NCBI GenBank assembly: GCA_012656075.1
Contig: JAAKBF010000403.1
Location: 124,001-188,000, forward strand
Length of the DNA stretch: 64,000 bases
Reading direction: 5' to 3'
DNA from: Phytophthora hibernalis
Taxonomy: Eukaryota > Oomycota > Peronosporomycetes > Peronosporales > Peronosporaceae
In this document: piece by piece, positions 20,919 through 31,415 of the stretch
How the letters are laid out: each line of letters begins with the position of its first letter
Numbering within the stretch: position 1 is the first letter of the stretch
Position numbers and translations under genes: made by a program
The notes under the pieces: generated by a model
Seen by the model: the letters and a program-made list of their open reading frames with translations, nothing else
Databases searched by the model: none
Told to the model about the DNA's origin: nothing

Positions 20919-21034
20919 GATCCGGCCAATGACGAAATACGCATAATCTTTTTGTACTATTTTGGTCAAAATAGCAATGTACGGTAGTATCGTGGATGAT
21001 CTGATCCGTCGAAGTGTGCATTATCTTTAAGCCG

Positions 21035-21993
21035 ATGCTGCTGCTGTTGGTGGCTGCGCTGCTGAGGCTCGTACAGGCGGTGGATTACCCCGGGGATGGC
21101 TGCCGAGTGGCCAGCAGTGCGTGGACATCTGCGTGCAGGCGCCGTCCACTCCGACGTGTCCGACGCAAGATCCTTCGTGTCTGGCCAAGAAGCAGCAGCC
21201 CGGAGACTTCGACTTCCTGCTGCTGGAGCAGCTCTTCCTGCCGCAGTTCTGTCGCGACCTGCTAGCGGGTGTTGACCTCACCATATCGCACCGCAACGTC
21301 AACAAATACCCGCTCGGCATCGTGTGCGAGCCCTCCAAGGCCACCAGCAAGCTCTCCATTCACGGCCTCTGGCCCAACTACAACGCCGGTTTCTCGGCCT
21401 GCTGCAACGTCAGCGACGACATCCGCAACCAACCCTTCGACGCAAGTGGATTCGCAGCCGAGTCACCAGAGCTACTGAGCGCGATGAACGAGGTCTGGGT
21501 GGACCCAACGCAGCCCTCCAGCTTCCACACGCTATGCGAGCTGTACAACCACGAGTTCCAGAAGCACGGGCTGTGCTACGCTGCCAACGGTGGTGCTGAC
21601 TTCGATTCCAATGCTCGGGAATACTTCCGCGCGGCGATGCGCGCTGCCGCAGTCAACAAGGAGGCCACCGCAACGATAAACCGGTGGGCAGCTGACAGCT
21701 CTCCGAAGACGACGTTGGCTGCTATCACCGCGCTTTACAAGACACGCGTCCAAGTTATGTGCTCCGCCGTTGAACCGATCGATGGAAGCGAGGGTGAAGG
21801 CGCTGGCAACGCCCTCGCTGCTATTCACGTTTGCTTCGGCAAACCTGTTAACGCCTCAGCCGCTTTGATTCCGATCGACTGCAAGGATGCATCCTCCACA
21901 GCTGTGTTCGTCCCGTGCAGCCCTGGAGTCCCCATTGCACTAGCAAAGTACATCCCGCCGCCATCATCCTCACCGGTTGTCGCCTACGTGTAA
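21035..21993 (+). CDS. Secreted RNase T2
   Basis: Single exon, about 319 residues. The signal peptide is MLLLLVAALLRLVQA. The two active-site boxes are present: CAS I LSIHGLWPNY and CAS II NHEFQKHGLC with catalytic histidines. It should cleave RNA after most bases, forming 2',3'-cyclic phosphates, in the secretory or vacuolar path or outside the cell. Many Cys fit the disulfide-bonded fold. A frame break lies at the C4/G4 run 21088-21095: signal peptide and mature part are in different frames, and one extra base gives a continuous YPRGWLPSGQQCVD. The C-terminus is Pro/Ser-rich (IPPPSSSPVV). Phosphate scavenging or host interaction are possible roles (inference). Confidence 0.9.
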
Positions 21994-22250
21994 TGCAAGC
22001 CAGGCCTAGGAATAATGAAAGGGGCCGCTCTGGCTACAAATCTTAGCATTATGAATAGTAGTTCTGTGAAAATGACAGTTGTAAAACTAGTACTACACGA
22101 GTAGTAGTATTGCGCACCTTGATTACATAAACTAATGACGGTCACAGTACTTCCCTCTCCAAACCAATACGCTGGATTTTGAGTAGTACCGTGAGAATGC
22201 GTCTGTCTGTACCTACAGCTCACTCGGAGAAAAGCCGTCAAGAGGGCGCA

Positions 22251-22266
22251 TTCATTCTTCTCATTT
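22251..22266 (+). promoter_or_regulatory. Candidate oomycete initiator plus flanking element
   Basis: TTCATTCTTCTCATTT ends 4 bp before the ATG at 22271 and matches the initiator/flanking pattern (TCATTCTT followed by CATTT). It implies a very short 5' leader. Pattern evidence only. Confidence 0.4.
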
Positions 22267-22270
22267 AAAT

Positions 22271-23277
22271 ATGGGCATGGAGCTGCACGTGCGCGCGTGC
22301 TCCGCGCGTAACCTGCTGGACAAGCAGACCTTCGGCAAACAAGACCCCTTCTGTAAACTCTCGATGCGCGGCAAGAACTTCAAGACGCGCGTGCACGACA
22401 ACGGCCGTAAGAAGTCTAATCTCTAATCTCTCCCTCTTCTCCTTCCTCTAACCTTCCTTCTCTTAAAGACAAGACGCCTGTGTGGAACGAAGTCTTCGTC
22501 TTTGCCGTCGTGGACCCGCAGCTGGACCAGCTCGTGATCGAAGTCAAGGACAAGAACTTCACGTCCAGTACCCTCATCGGAGAGTGTCGTCTGCCCGTCA
22601 GCATGTTCCTCAGTGGAGGGTCGTGGACCAGTGGTACACGCTCAATAATGGCTCTAAGAGGGCGGGAGAGATCAATCTGCGTGTGCAGTTCAAGGGACCA
22701 GGTGTGCAGGCCGCAGCTCCCATGGCTTCAGCCGAGAAGGCCCCCAAGCAGGGCCAGGCGTACCCGTACCCTCAGCAGCAGCAACAGTACCCTCCTGCTT
22801 CTAGCGCGTACCCCCATCCGTCCAGTGCTGCGACGAATGCTGCTGTAGCTGCAGTGGCTGCTACGTCGTCGCCCTACCCGCCTCAACAAGCGTACTACCA
22901 GCAGCCTCCTCCGCAGTATGCTCAGCCCCCACCGCCTCAATACGCTCAGCCGCCTCCGCCTCAGTATGGCCAGCAGCCGTACTACCCACCACCCCGCAAC
23001 AGGGGTACGGGTACCCTCCTCCGCCTCCCCAGACTGTGGCCTACGCAGCTGGCCCCCAGTGATGGTGATGCAAGGCGGTGGCCACCACCACCACCGTCAT
23101 GGTTCTGGCGGATATGGTGGTGGCGGTTATGGCGGTGGCGGCTATGGCGGTGGTGGCTACGGTGGTAGCCGTGGCAGCAGCCATGGCGGTGGCATGAGCA
23201 AAGGACAGATGGCGATGGGTGTTGGCGCCGGTGTCCTCGGCGGAATGTTGCTTGGCGAAGCGCTGGACTTCGATTAA
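22271..23277 (+). CDS. C2-domain protein with Pro/Gln/Tyr-rich linker, GGY repeats and glycine-zipper-like tail
   Basis: Two exons, 22271-22406 and 22469-23277 (~315 residues). Residues 1-~125 form a C2 domain: ELHVRACSARNLLDKQTFGK, then KTPVWNEVFVFAV and IGECRLPVSMF. C2 domains bind membranes, often through Ca2+. A linker of repeated PPQYAQPPPPQ units follows, then GGYGGGG repeats (23107-23180), a basic SRGSSHGGG and a hydrophobic MAMGVGAGVLGGMLLGEAL end resembling a glycine zipper. Three frame breaks sit at runs that look one base short: 22618-22620 (G), 22992-22995 (C) and 23053-23057 (C). The low-complexity middle may self-associate. Similar C2 + PQY proteins occur in plants and oomycetes; function unknown. 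Confidence 0.8.
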
Positions 23278-23537
23278 GCTGGCCATGTCCATATTGCTTC
23301 GTCTAGCCAGCTCTACGAGCACCTTTATGAAAGTGCCTCGCTCTCCAGTGCTGGCGCAGAATTACTTTTGACGACGTGGTGAAAAGAGGTAACGTCGGAA
23401 TGAATAGCCATTGCGTATTGTATTGCTCATTGTTTGTGCTCCTCCTTTTCGATGCAGCGAGGTGAGTGGTGAGGTTAACTATTTTTGTCGGGTATGCGTG
23501 CGTTGTTGCTCGTCAGAAGGAAAGCAGCACTTCGATC

Positions 23538-26500
23538 ATGGCCGAGCTGCGAGGTCTAGGCACCAGCTCCCTTTCGCGCCACTCGCTTGGTCCTGTGCTG
23601 GAACAGCCTTCCCCGCAACGCAGGCGTGACTACTTCGTATTAACTGACGATGATCCTCTTGCCTCCCACAAGAGACCGGAGCTTCAACACAAGTTGCCAT
23701 TCCAGTACCGTGGAGATGTGTTTGCCCAGCACGGGGAGTACACCGATGCCGGACTCTACATGTCACGCCTGCCGGCATCTCGGAAGGAGAAGCAGCCGTT
23801 GTCTGCGCGAGTTGGAGTCAACTACAAGCTCCACCCGGTTAAATTGGCTCCTGTCACCCCTGCGAAGCCTGCATCTCAGCAGCAATCGGAACGAGATAGT
23901 GGGCCAGCGTTGCCGGCCCCTGCTGCGAAGACTCGCGATACAAACTCAGCTAAGCCTAACAAGACGAAGACCAACCGCAAGCGACAGTATGCGCTGGCCG
24001 TGGAAGCCATGGCGGTTAACCGGTCTCTTCATGCGGCACTGCTTAGTGACAATGTCGTGCCGAGTATTATGGCGCTATGCCGTTCAAGGATGTGGCAACA
24101 CTAGGAGCATGTGTGGCCACGTTGGGTCATTTGTCCTGTGAGCCAGAAGGTCGAGCTATCCTGCTCTCGCACAACGCGTTATCTTTACTAGCAGCTCTCG
24201 CACTCTCGTCAGCGCACACCCACGAAAAGTTGCTGCTGCCCAATTGCGTCGCCACATTAGCGAACCTCACGATTGAGGATGGAAGTGAGAGTGTGTTTAT
24301 CAAGGAAAAAGCGCTCGACTGCCTGGTGAAGCAGCGACGAACGTCGGCCTTGGCTGAGCGCGCTTGCACTTTTGCCATGTTCAACCTCTCATGTCCGCAG
24401 TACGCGTATCCACGGGTGGATGACGCTGTTCATGCTCTCGCAGAGCACGGAAAGGATGCACAGGATCGAGAGACGCTTAGTCGAGCCTTATACAACCTGG
24501 CGTGCACGCGAATGAATCATTTGAAGCTGGTGGAGCCTGAAGCTGCGTCAATGCTGCGGCTGCTTATCAACTGTCCGCAAAGTGAATCTGCGCGTTTGAA
24601 TGCCCTCGCTGCATTATGGCATCTCGTAGAAAGTGGAGCATGTCGGCGTGCGCTTGTTCGCACTGGGGATTGTGTACGCATTGTCGTGGAGGAGTTACCC
24701 CGCTTGGGTCTCGCTGCTAGTGAGGAGTACGTGGTGTGTGCGTTAGATACACTGATCTCCCTTACGCGCGAGACACACGCCCGAGAGCTTATGGGCACTG
24801 CTGGAGCTCTCGGCGCGCTGGCCACACTCGGTAAAGGTATCAAGCGCCGTCCAGGAGTGCTGCTGTTGATTTACCGCTTACTTGCAACTTTGCTGTCAGC
24901 TCCTGAAAACATCCAAGCCGTCAGCGAAAGTGTTGTTCAATTCCTACTCTCGTATCGCCATGATCTTCCAGAAGCGGACAATGCTACAGCAAAGTCTACA
25001 AGTGCAGCGATGTCACGCTACGTGCTTTTGCATTAGCGAGCATTTTGTCGTGGAACGAACCGGAAAAGTCTGATACGATGGAGACCTCGAAAGAGTGGAA
25101 TAGTGCAGCCTCATCGGCAAGGCCGGTTGTGTTGGAGTTGGACGAATTACTTGACGAGCCGCAGCTCCTGGAGCAGATCTATCGGCACGTGGCATATCCA
25201 GGATTTTCAGTTGATAGTGCTCACGTATGTCTGCAGATGGTGCTCCTGTACAACTTATCATTCCGCTACCCGAAGTCGGACGTTGCAAGACTGGCCCACG
25301 AACGACTAAGCCAGGTGGGGCGAGCTCCAACGACTGCCGCATTCTGACGTTGCTCGGCGGAAGTTTCTTCAGTCTGTGTCTGGAATACGAGGTGCACCAC
25401 TTACTTCTCGCTGCAGCATACGCTGCCATAGATGACAATGGAGGCTTCTTGCTGCAACGCCTGGCCCGAGATGGGGATGTTGAAGCGCAAAGTATGTGCT
25501 TTAACACCGTGTGCATCCTTTTGACGGTCGTTCGCTTTCTCGAGACGAGTTGTTGCGACTGATCGATCGTATATTTCCTGTTGCCGTCGAGGTATGTACT
25601 CGCAAAGGTGGAGCTGATCGGTACGATAACGAGGCTGGCGATGCTGATCGAAGCTCTAGTCGTGCTGGACTACAGGCAGCATGTGCTGCTTGTTTAACCC
25701 GTTTCGCAAGTGTGGCAGAATATCGTCTCACAATGGTGGAGCACGGTCTCCTAGACGCTTTGGCAGTGCTAGCTGGATCAGAGGACAATGAAACTTTACG
25801 ATTATGCGTGCATACGTACGCTTTACTATCACAAGACAGAGCCGTGGGGACGCCACTGCTGAGAGGTGGTGTGATCAAGGCACTGACATTGTTAGCCGCT
25901 GCTCCTGAGGAGGCTGTGCGCCGAGCTTGCGCAGTCACTTTGTGCAATTTGTCTGCCGAAGGCGAAAACGTCGAGGATTTAGTAAAGCTTGGTGCGCTCA
26001 GAGCACTGCTCGTCTTATCGTGTGTCAAGTCGAATGACCCGGAAACACGTCGAGTATGCCTCAGAGCTGTGCTAAACCTCTTACGAGTGGCGAAGGCAGC
26101 AGCGATGCAGCGTTTGTGTGATGACGGGCTGCTCTGGGCCTATGGGATTTTTACTGATGCAATGGAGCCCCGAGACTACGCCATTCTCGCGGATGCCTTC
26201 TGTGTGCTGGCACTGCACCCATCAGCTCGTTCAGGACTCGTTGCGAAGTCTGGTACAGTTGCCTCGCTCCTGCAAATACTTCGCTACAATGACGTTTGCT
26301 CCACCAAGGCTACAGTTCTCAAGGCGCTAGTTAACCTGCTGGCAGATTCTACGAGTGCAACGCTACTCTTAAAAATTGGCGTGCTGCCTCACCTCGTTGC
26401 GCTTATCGAGTCCGACAAAGAAACCGAGTTGTCTGGTATCGTGGCAGAGCTGCTCGTGTTGATTTTCCAGAACTGTCAAGAAGATAACGACGCTGCCACT

Positions 26501-28045
26501 GCAGCATATGCAGAGATCTCAACGATGCGTGCTATTACGCACCTCATGCGCGTTGCCGAATTGGAGGAACTACGTCGTGCTGATGAAGATAGCAGTGCTG
26601 CCAGCACTAATGCGACTGCAAACTGCGGCCAGAGCTGTGCAGTCTTACTGCATTTATTATCGCTGCACGAGTTCACGCGACCAGCGTTGTTAATGGTGCA
26701 CCCTCCGCTCGGCACTGCGCTCCCCGCTCTCCTGCTCCAAGCAAAAGGAAACTCGCAGACCCTACTTTTGAGATGCCTGTACAACCTCGCATGCGACGGC
26801 ACTCTGCTGACTCACATCCCGATGGCTGTTGTCATTCCAGCACTGAAAGCGGCGTTGACAGCTCACCAAGAGCCCAAGCCCGCAGAAACCGAACCGGAGA
26901 TAGCCGGGCTCTGTGCGGGAATTCTGCGCAATGCTTCGACTTCCGCTGAATGCCACACTGTGCTAAGCTCCGAACCTACCACGACGCTACTGTGCGAGCT
27001 TTTCACTGTTGGAGGGAAGCTGTGCCGCGAGAATGTGGCGCTGGCAATGTGCAACCTCTTCCTCGGATGTGTCAACTCGCATTTACTTTTGTCCCGAGGC
27101 GTTCTTCCACTTGTACTCTCGCTGTGTTCGCCTGAATCAGTGCACTCTCCTGAAGCACAAGCAATGTGCTCGGCTGTCCTGAGGAAGCTGGCCATCGCAC
27201 CAGGAAATTGCCAGCTCCTTCTACGCGGTGGCGCTGTACGCAATCTTGTACGCCTCATGAGTGCGAACACCTCCATGTTCGTGAAAACAAATTGCGTTGC
27301 CACTTTCTGTCTGCTGGTGCAAAAGCCTGGTATCCCTGCTGTGCTGGCCGCACAAGGTGTCTTGGCCGCCGTCCTGGAGTTTCTTGAGAATCTAGAGCAG
27401 CATCCGGTGCTGACGGCACTGGACCCGCGTGTCGAAAGCATGTGCATGGATCTGCTCTCAATGCTAGCCCAATTTGCAAACGCCAACGACCCACGTGAAC
27501 GTCGTCTGTCCTCACTTCTGTATCGCGTCGTCGAGAAAGATGATGCCACGGCAGTTCCTGTCGCGCCAAAAACCACTGGGGTTGACGCTTGGCAAAGTGA
27601 TCGCAGCTTCCTGAACCGCGAACCAGGAGGAACACTACCACCGACGCCGATCCTGTCCGTGCTCATTCTCCCGCTTAACACTGCTCCAACTGTACCTCAT
27701 ATGCCGAGAACCATTTCGTACCCTGGCCACGCCATCGAAGTGAGCCCGACTGCGAGTTACATTGAGATGGGAACCATCGAACCCAAGCTTCCTCCAATTG
27801 ACACACTTGAAGACGACCGGGTAGAAGCAGCTGCCGGCGGCGTGGAGGCTGCGGAATTCACACCACCACCAATGTTTCCCAAGATGCGCGTTCCGTTTAC
27901 GCCGCTGCCACTCGTGCCATTCGCTGTGTCGACAGCATCTGCAGCAACTCCGAGTCAAACCAAGAATCAATGGGGACCAAACCGTTGGTTTCCAAGGTGG
28001 TGTCCCCGCTGCCACCCCGACAATTTGAAAGCGGGCGCACCATGA
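23538..28045 (+). CDS. Giant armadillo/HEAT-repeat protein (about 1,500 residues)
   Basis: Intronless gene of ~1,503 residues once four frame breaks are allowed: ~24074 (C run), ~25031 (T4 run), ~25317 (G4 run) and ~25507. The first ~150 residues are low-complexity with PRRRDYFVL-like short motifs. From ~residue 160 onwards armadillo-type units repeat: CVATLGHLSCEPEGRAIL, NCVATLANLTIEDGSESV, RACAVTLCNLSAEGENVE, CLRAVLNLLRV and ENVALAMCNLFLG. The last ~170 residues are Pro-rich and disordered (PPMFPKMRVPFTPLPL), ending in a basic segment with CPRCHP. Such solenoids bind proteins; no catalytic domain is seen. It is followed after 73 bp by a second armadillo-like gene on the same strand. Function unknown. 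Confidence 0.8.
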
Positions 28046-28118
28046 GTCTCAGCAACTCGAAGTAGCGCTGAAACCCTCAACGCAGGTGAAGCGTCACTAA
28101 TAAACCGACGGACGCGAA

Positions 28119-29304
28119 ATGCAGCGACGAGCATCGACACCTCCTGCAGCTGCATCGGTCGAGGTGGTGAAGCACTTGCGCGCGCACGGATCGTTGCTCT
28201 ACAAGCGGTCGACCCAGCAGCATTTGGCACTTGTTGCGGTGCGAGGTGACGTCAAAGAAGCGCCGTACGAACGCGTAAGCGAAGCCTTCGGCATCGACAA
28301 CCATCCCCACCTTCTGCACGTGCTAGTAGAAGGCGAGCCTGTTCTGTCTCGTCGCGTGTTGGAGGCCCTCGCTTCCCTGCTCAAACTGCCGCAGGAACTC
28401 GTCGTGTCTCTCAAGCATGGCGTTCTGGAGCTTGTCGAGGGCGGCATCACCATCGGCGTCCACGACTCCGACACCCAACTCAGCGAAAGCGAGATCGAGC
28501 TGCAGGAGCTCTCCGCGTGTACTCAGCATCATGGCCGCGTCTCCTTGCGGGCAGGCGGCGCTGCTCAAGGGCGAGACGATCACGCTTATCCAACCCGTCT
28601 TCGCCACAACCGCCAACAAACGCACCTGTCAGCACCTGTACGACGCATTGTTGCAGCTCTCAGGCTCCTTCGTCGGCGCGCGTCAACTCACAAGTACTGG
28701 GTACCTTCCTGTTGTCCTGGATCATTTCAACGGCTGCCGCTTGAACGACGCGCTCCGGATCCGCGCGCTCCAGCTGCTGAAGAACTTGGTGAACGACGGC
28801 GTGAGCAGCACCACGCTCCGCGCCCTGGAGTTGGACGTTGTACCCCAATGCAGTAAGCGACTGCATTCTCCGAACTTTGAGGTGCGTGCAGCGGCGTGTG
28901 ACGCGCTGCAGGCCTTGGGCTTCGTCGACAGAGCGCGCAAGGCCGTCGTGGAGCATGGGACAGTGGTGCCGCGGCTCTGTGCGTTGCTGACGGACCCGCA
29001 GTGGCAGGTAGCAGCTTCTAGCGCCGGTGCACTCATGAGTCTGGCGGCAAACGACGAGATTAAGCGGCAGATCGTTGCCAATGAGGGCTTAGCGCCCGTT
29101 AATCAGTTGCTACAGGCCACTAAACAACCACTGCAGCTTCACGCGTGCAAGCTGGTGGCAGTAGTGGCAGCACTTCCAGCTGCGAGGCGTCTACTAGACG
29201 TCCCAGCCACGACGCTGAGACTGCGCACATTGATACAGGACGAGAACGCGCTAATGGCCAAGAGTGCCAAGGTGGCGTTGACAGCGGTGCAGTGGAGTGC
29301 GTGA
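28119..29304 (+). CDS. Armadillo-like repeat protein (about 395 residues)
   Basis: The N-terminal frame (28119-~28520) includes YKRSTQQHLALVAVRGDV and EALASLLKLPQELVV, a helical repeat start. The C-terminal frame (~28530-29304) contains QLLKNLVNDGVSS, AAACDALQALGFVDRA, VAASSAGALMSLAANDE and HACKLVAVVAALPAARR, clear ARM/HEAT-like units. The two are joined in different frames with a break near 28510-28560 (two bases missing or one extra), so two separate genes are possible, the second starting at an ATG near 28531. Units weakly recall radial spoke head 14-type repeats, but I cannot confirm that. It probably acts as a protein scaffold. Confidence 0.65.
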
Positions 29305-29498
29305 CTCAGATGGGTACGTTCGTGTGGTGCACCTCAAGGAGAGAAGGAGGAGGGTTGACATCTGAATTCCATACGTTAATCAAGTAAATTCAGATGAGAC
29401 TGTTAAACAGGGAGCGATTTTCTCCCGCCCCCTCGACCACACTCAGCAAAACTCAGCTAAAGGCTCAGCCAGTTCCCCACCAGTCTCTTTAGTTAACC

Positions 29499-30079
29499 AT
29501 GGTGCGTCTATAGCTGCCAATAGCAAGCCATGTCATCGCAGTAGCTGACTCTCCCTCTTCTTCTGTTGCTGTCAGTCTTCCGGTGTCGGTGTCGATGACA
29601 ATGTCATCATGCAGTTCAACGACTTCAAGCTCAAGCGCGCGCCGCACGACTTCCGCTACTTCATCTACAAGATCGTGGACGACTCGGAGATCGTGATCGA
29701 GTCCACGGGCCCCAGCTCCGAGTCGTACCAGGACATGGCCGACAAGTTGGCGCAGATCACCAACGACTGCCGATACGCTTTGGTGGACTTGGATCTGACC
29801 ACGAAGGACGGCCGCCCCACCAGCAAGATCGTCTTCCTCTCCTGGTGCGTGGGTTGCAGCTCTGTAGCCCCTATTAGAGACCTCTTTCTCATGTTATTTT
29901 GGTGCTTTTGCTGCTGTCAGGTCGCCCGACACGGCTCGCATCAAGTCCAAGATGCTGTACGCGTCCTCCAAGGAGGCCATCAAGCGCGTGCTCATGGGAG
30001 TGGGCATCCACCTCACGGCCACGGACACGGGGAGCTGTCGCTCGAGAACATCGAGGACGGCGTGTCCAAGTTCCTGTAG
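29499..30079 (+). CDS. Actin-depolymerising factor / cofilin
   Basis: Three exons: 29499-29501 (only the ATG), 29576-29844 and 29921-30079; 143 residues when one base is restored. It binds and severs actin filaments. The start reads MSSGVGVDD, the regulated Ser and Gly being typical of the family. EIVIESTGPSSESYQDMADKL and RYALVDLDL follow, then the actin-binding helix DTARIKSKMLYASSKEAIKR. It ends SLENIEDGVSKFL. The G4 run at 30029-30032 (GACACGGGGAG) appears one base short, shifting the last ~15 residues. An initiating exon of three bases is unusual, though ADF genes of plants also have an intron right after ATG. Family assignment is firm. Confidence 0.92.
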
Positions 30080-30440
30080 ACGAGTCCGTTGGATGCGTTT
30101 TGGTAGATTTCAGTCGCCGCCCTCCCCATCGCGCGAAGTGAATACTAGAGTAATTCCAGCAGTCTGCATTTCTAGCTACGCTCTTCCTCTTCCTCGTAAG
30201 TCTTCATTGCCTTAGATGCTAGCAGTTCCCAAGCTAATTGCACCCAAGATACACAGCGCAGACTACGTGGCCACGTTGTTGAATTGTAACGACAGCCAGA
30301 TGGTTACCGCTACCATCTCCACAGCGCGTGGCTTTACATCGTCCACACGACCCTTACACAATTTGTCACTCTATCGGGGTTATTCCTCGCCATCGCAATA
30401 CCCGTTTCTCTGACCTTCAAAGAAGAAAAGCGATCCGAAA
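30080..30440. other. Intergenic between cofilin and deacetylase
   Basis: 361 bp with no convincing ORF, repeat or RNA. It probably contains the cofilin 3' region and the promoter of the polysaccharide deacetylase. Confidence 0.5.
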
Positions 30441-31373
30441 ATGGCAGCTCGTCTCGGCGTCTTCTCGCTGCTGCTGCTCGTCTCTCTGCCTTCCTCTGTG
30501 ACTTCCAATGCTGTGGACACCTCCCAAGCCGCCGTACCCACCTCCTCCGGTGCTCAGATCGTCGGCTTCTGTCTTCTCTTCGCCGCCAGCGTCTTCCTCT
30601 CGTCCGTGTACCTTCTGCCTCGCTGGCTGCTGCGCTTCGTCGAGTGGAACTCGCACCCGTCCGTGCTCTGGAGCGTGCGCACCACCTCGCGCGTGTGCTC
30701 GCTCACCATCGACGACGTGCCGTCACCTTCCACACCCGCGATCCTCGACATTCTGCGCGAACACAGCGTCAAGGCCACGTTCTTCGTCATCTCCGGCCAC
30801 ATACCAGGCAACGAGGAAGTGCTGCGTCGTATCGTACGAGAGGGTCACACACTGGCCAACCACCTCACAGAGGACCGAGCCAGTATCCTGGACGAGCTCC
30901 ATGTCTTCGAGCAGAAGCTGCAGGAGTGCGACCGAGCCATCGGCGAGTTCCAACCGACGGACGACCTGTCCGAGCCACTGGAGACGCAGCAGTTGCTGCT
31001 GGAGGAGAAGACAGATGCAGTGATGGAGGTCCACAAGACGAAGGAAGACGCTGCTGGACCGAGAGGAAAGTGGATGCGGCCGGCGTCTGGCTGGTTCACG
31101 ACGCCCATGCGGGAGATCACGGCGCGGCATGGCTACCGTATCTGCTTGGGCAGCGTATACCCACACGACGCCCAGATCCGCTCAGAGACCATGAACGCGA
31201 TGCATCTGAGAGCGCGTACAGACTGCGGATCTGTGATCATTGTGCACGACCGCTCGTGGACGATCGGCGTTCTGAAAACGGCGTTGCCAGAGCTCACGCG
31301 CAAGTTTGCGTTCGTGAGCTTGGACGAGCTTGTGAGTTACAATGATAGCAAGCCAACGAAGGTAACGATTTAA
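30441..31373 (+). CDS. Membrane-anchored polysaccharide deacetylase (NodB-like)
   Basis: Single exon, 310 residues. A signal-like N-terminus (LGVFSLLLLVSLPSS) is followed by a second hydrophobic helix (GFCLLFAASVFLSSVYLLP), so it is probably anchored with the catalytic domain in the lumen or outside. NodB-type elements: SLTIDDVPSPST (motif 1 with two Asp), GHTLANHL (metal-binding His motif), WMRPASGWFT (motif 3) and IIVHDRSWTIGV (C-terminal His motif). The domain would deacetylate N-acetylated sugars such as chitin oligomers. A charged insert of ~45 residues between motifs 2 and 3 separates it from bacterial members. Chitin is scarce in oomycetes, so the real substrate is uncertain. No frame breaks. 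Confidence 0.85.
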   Translation: MAARLGVFSLLLLVSLPSSVTSNAVDTSQAAVPTSSGAQIVGFCLLFAASVFLSSVYLLPRWLLRFVEWNSHPSVLWSVRTTSRVCSLTIDDVPSPSTPAILDILREHSVKATFFVISGHIPGNEEVLRRIVREGHTLANHLTEDRASILDELHVFEQKLQECDRAIGEFQPTDDLSEPLETQQLLLEEKTDAVMEVHKTKEDAAGPRGKWMRPASGWFTTPMREITARHGYRICLGSVYPHDAQIRSETMNAMHLRARTDCGSVIIVHDRSWTIGVLKTALPELTRKFAFVSLDELVSYNDSKPTKVTI

Positions 31374-31415
31374 GAAAATGACGAACGCACATTATCGCTT
31401 GAGGACTGTCTACGG

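Noticed and set aside
20772..20969. Signal-peptide-like start for PGL in another frame
   Set aside because: The hydrophobic stretch corresponds to an intron with GTTTAG...GCAG ends; splicing gives a normal cytosolic N-terminus.
23041..23322. Possible CRISPR or minisatellite in the GGY-coding DNA
   Set aside because: Repeats are codon-level Gly/Tyr units inside a coding frame, without spacers.
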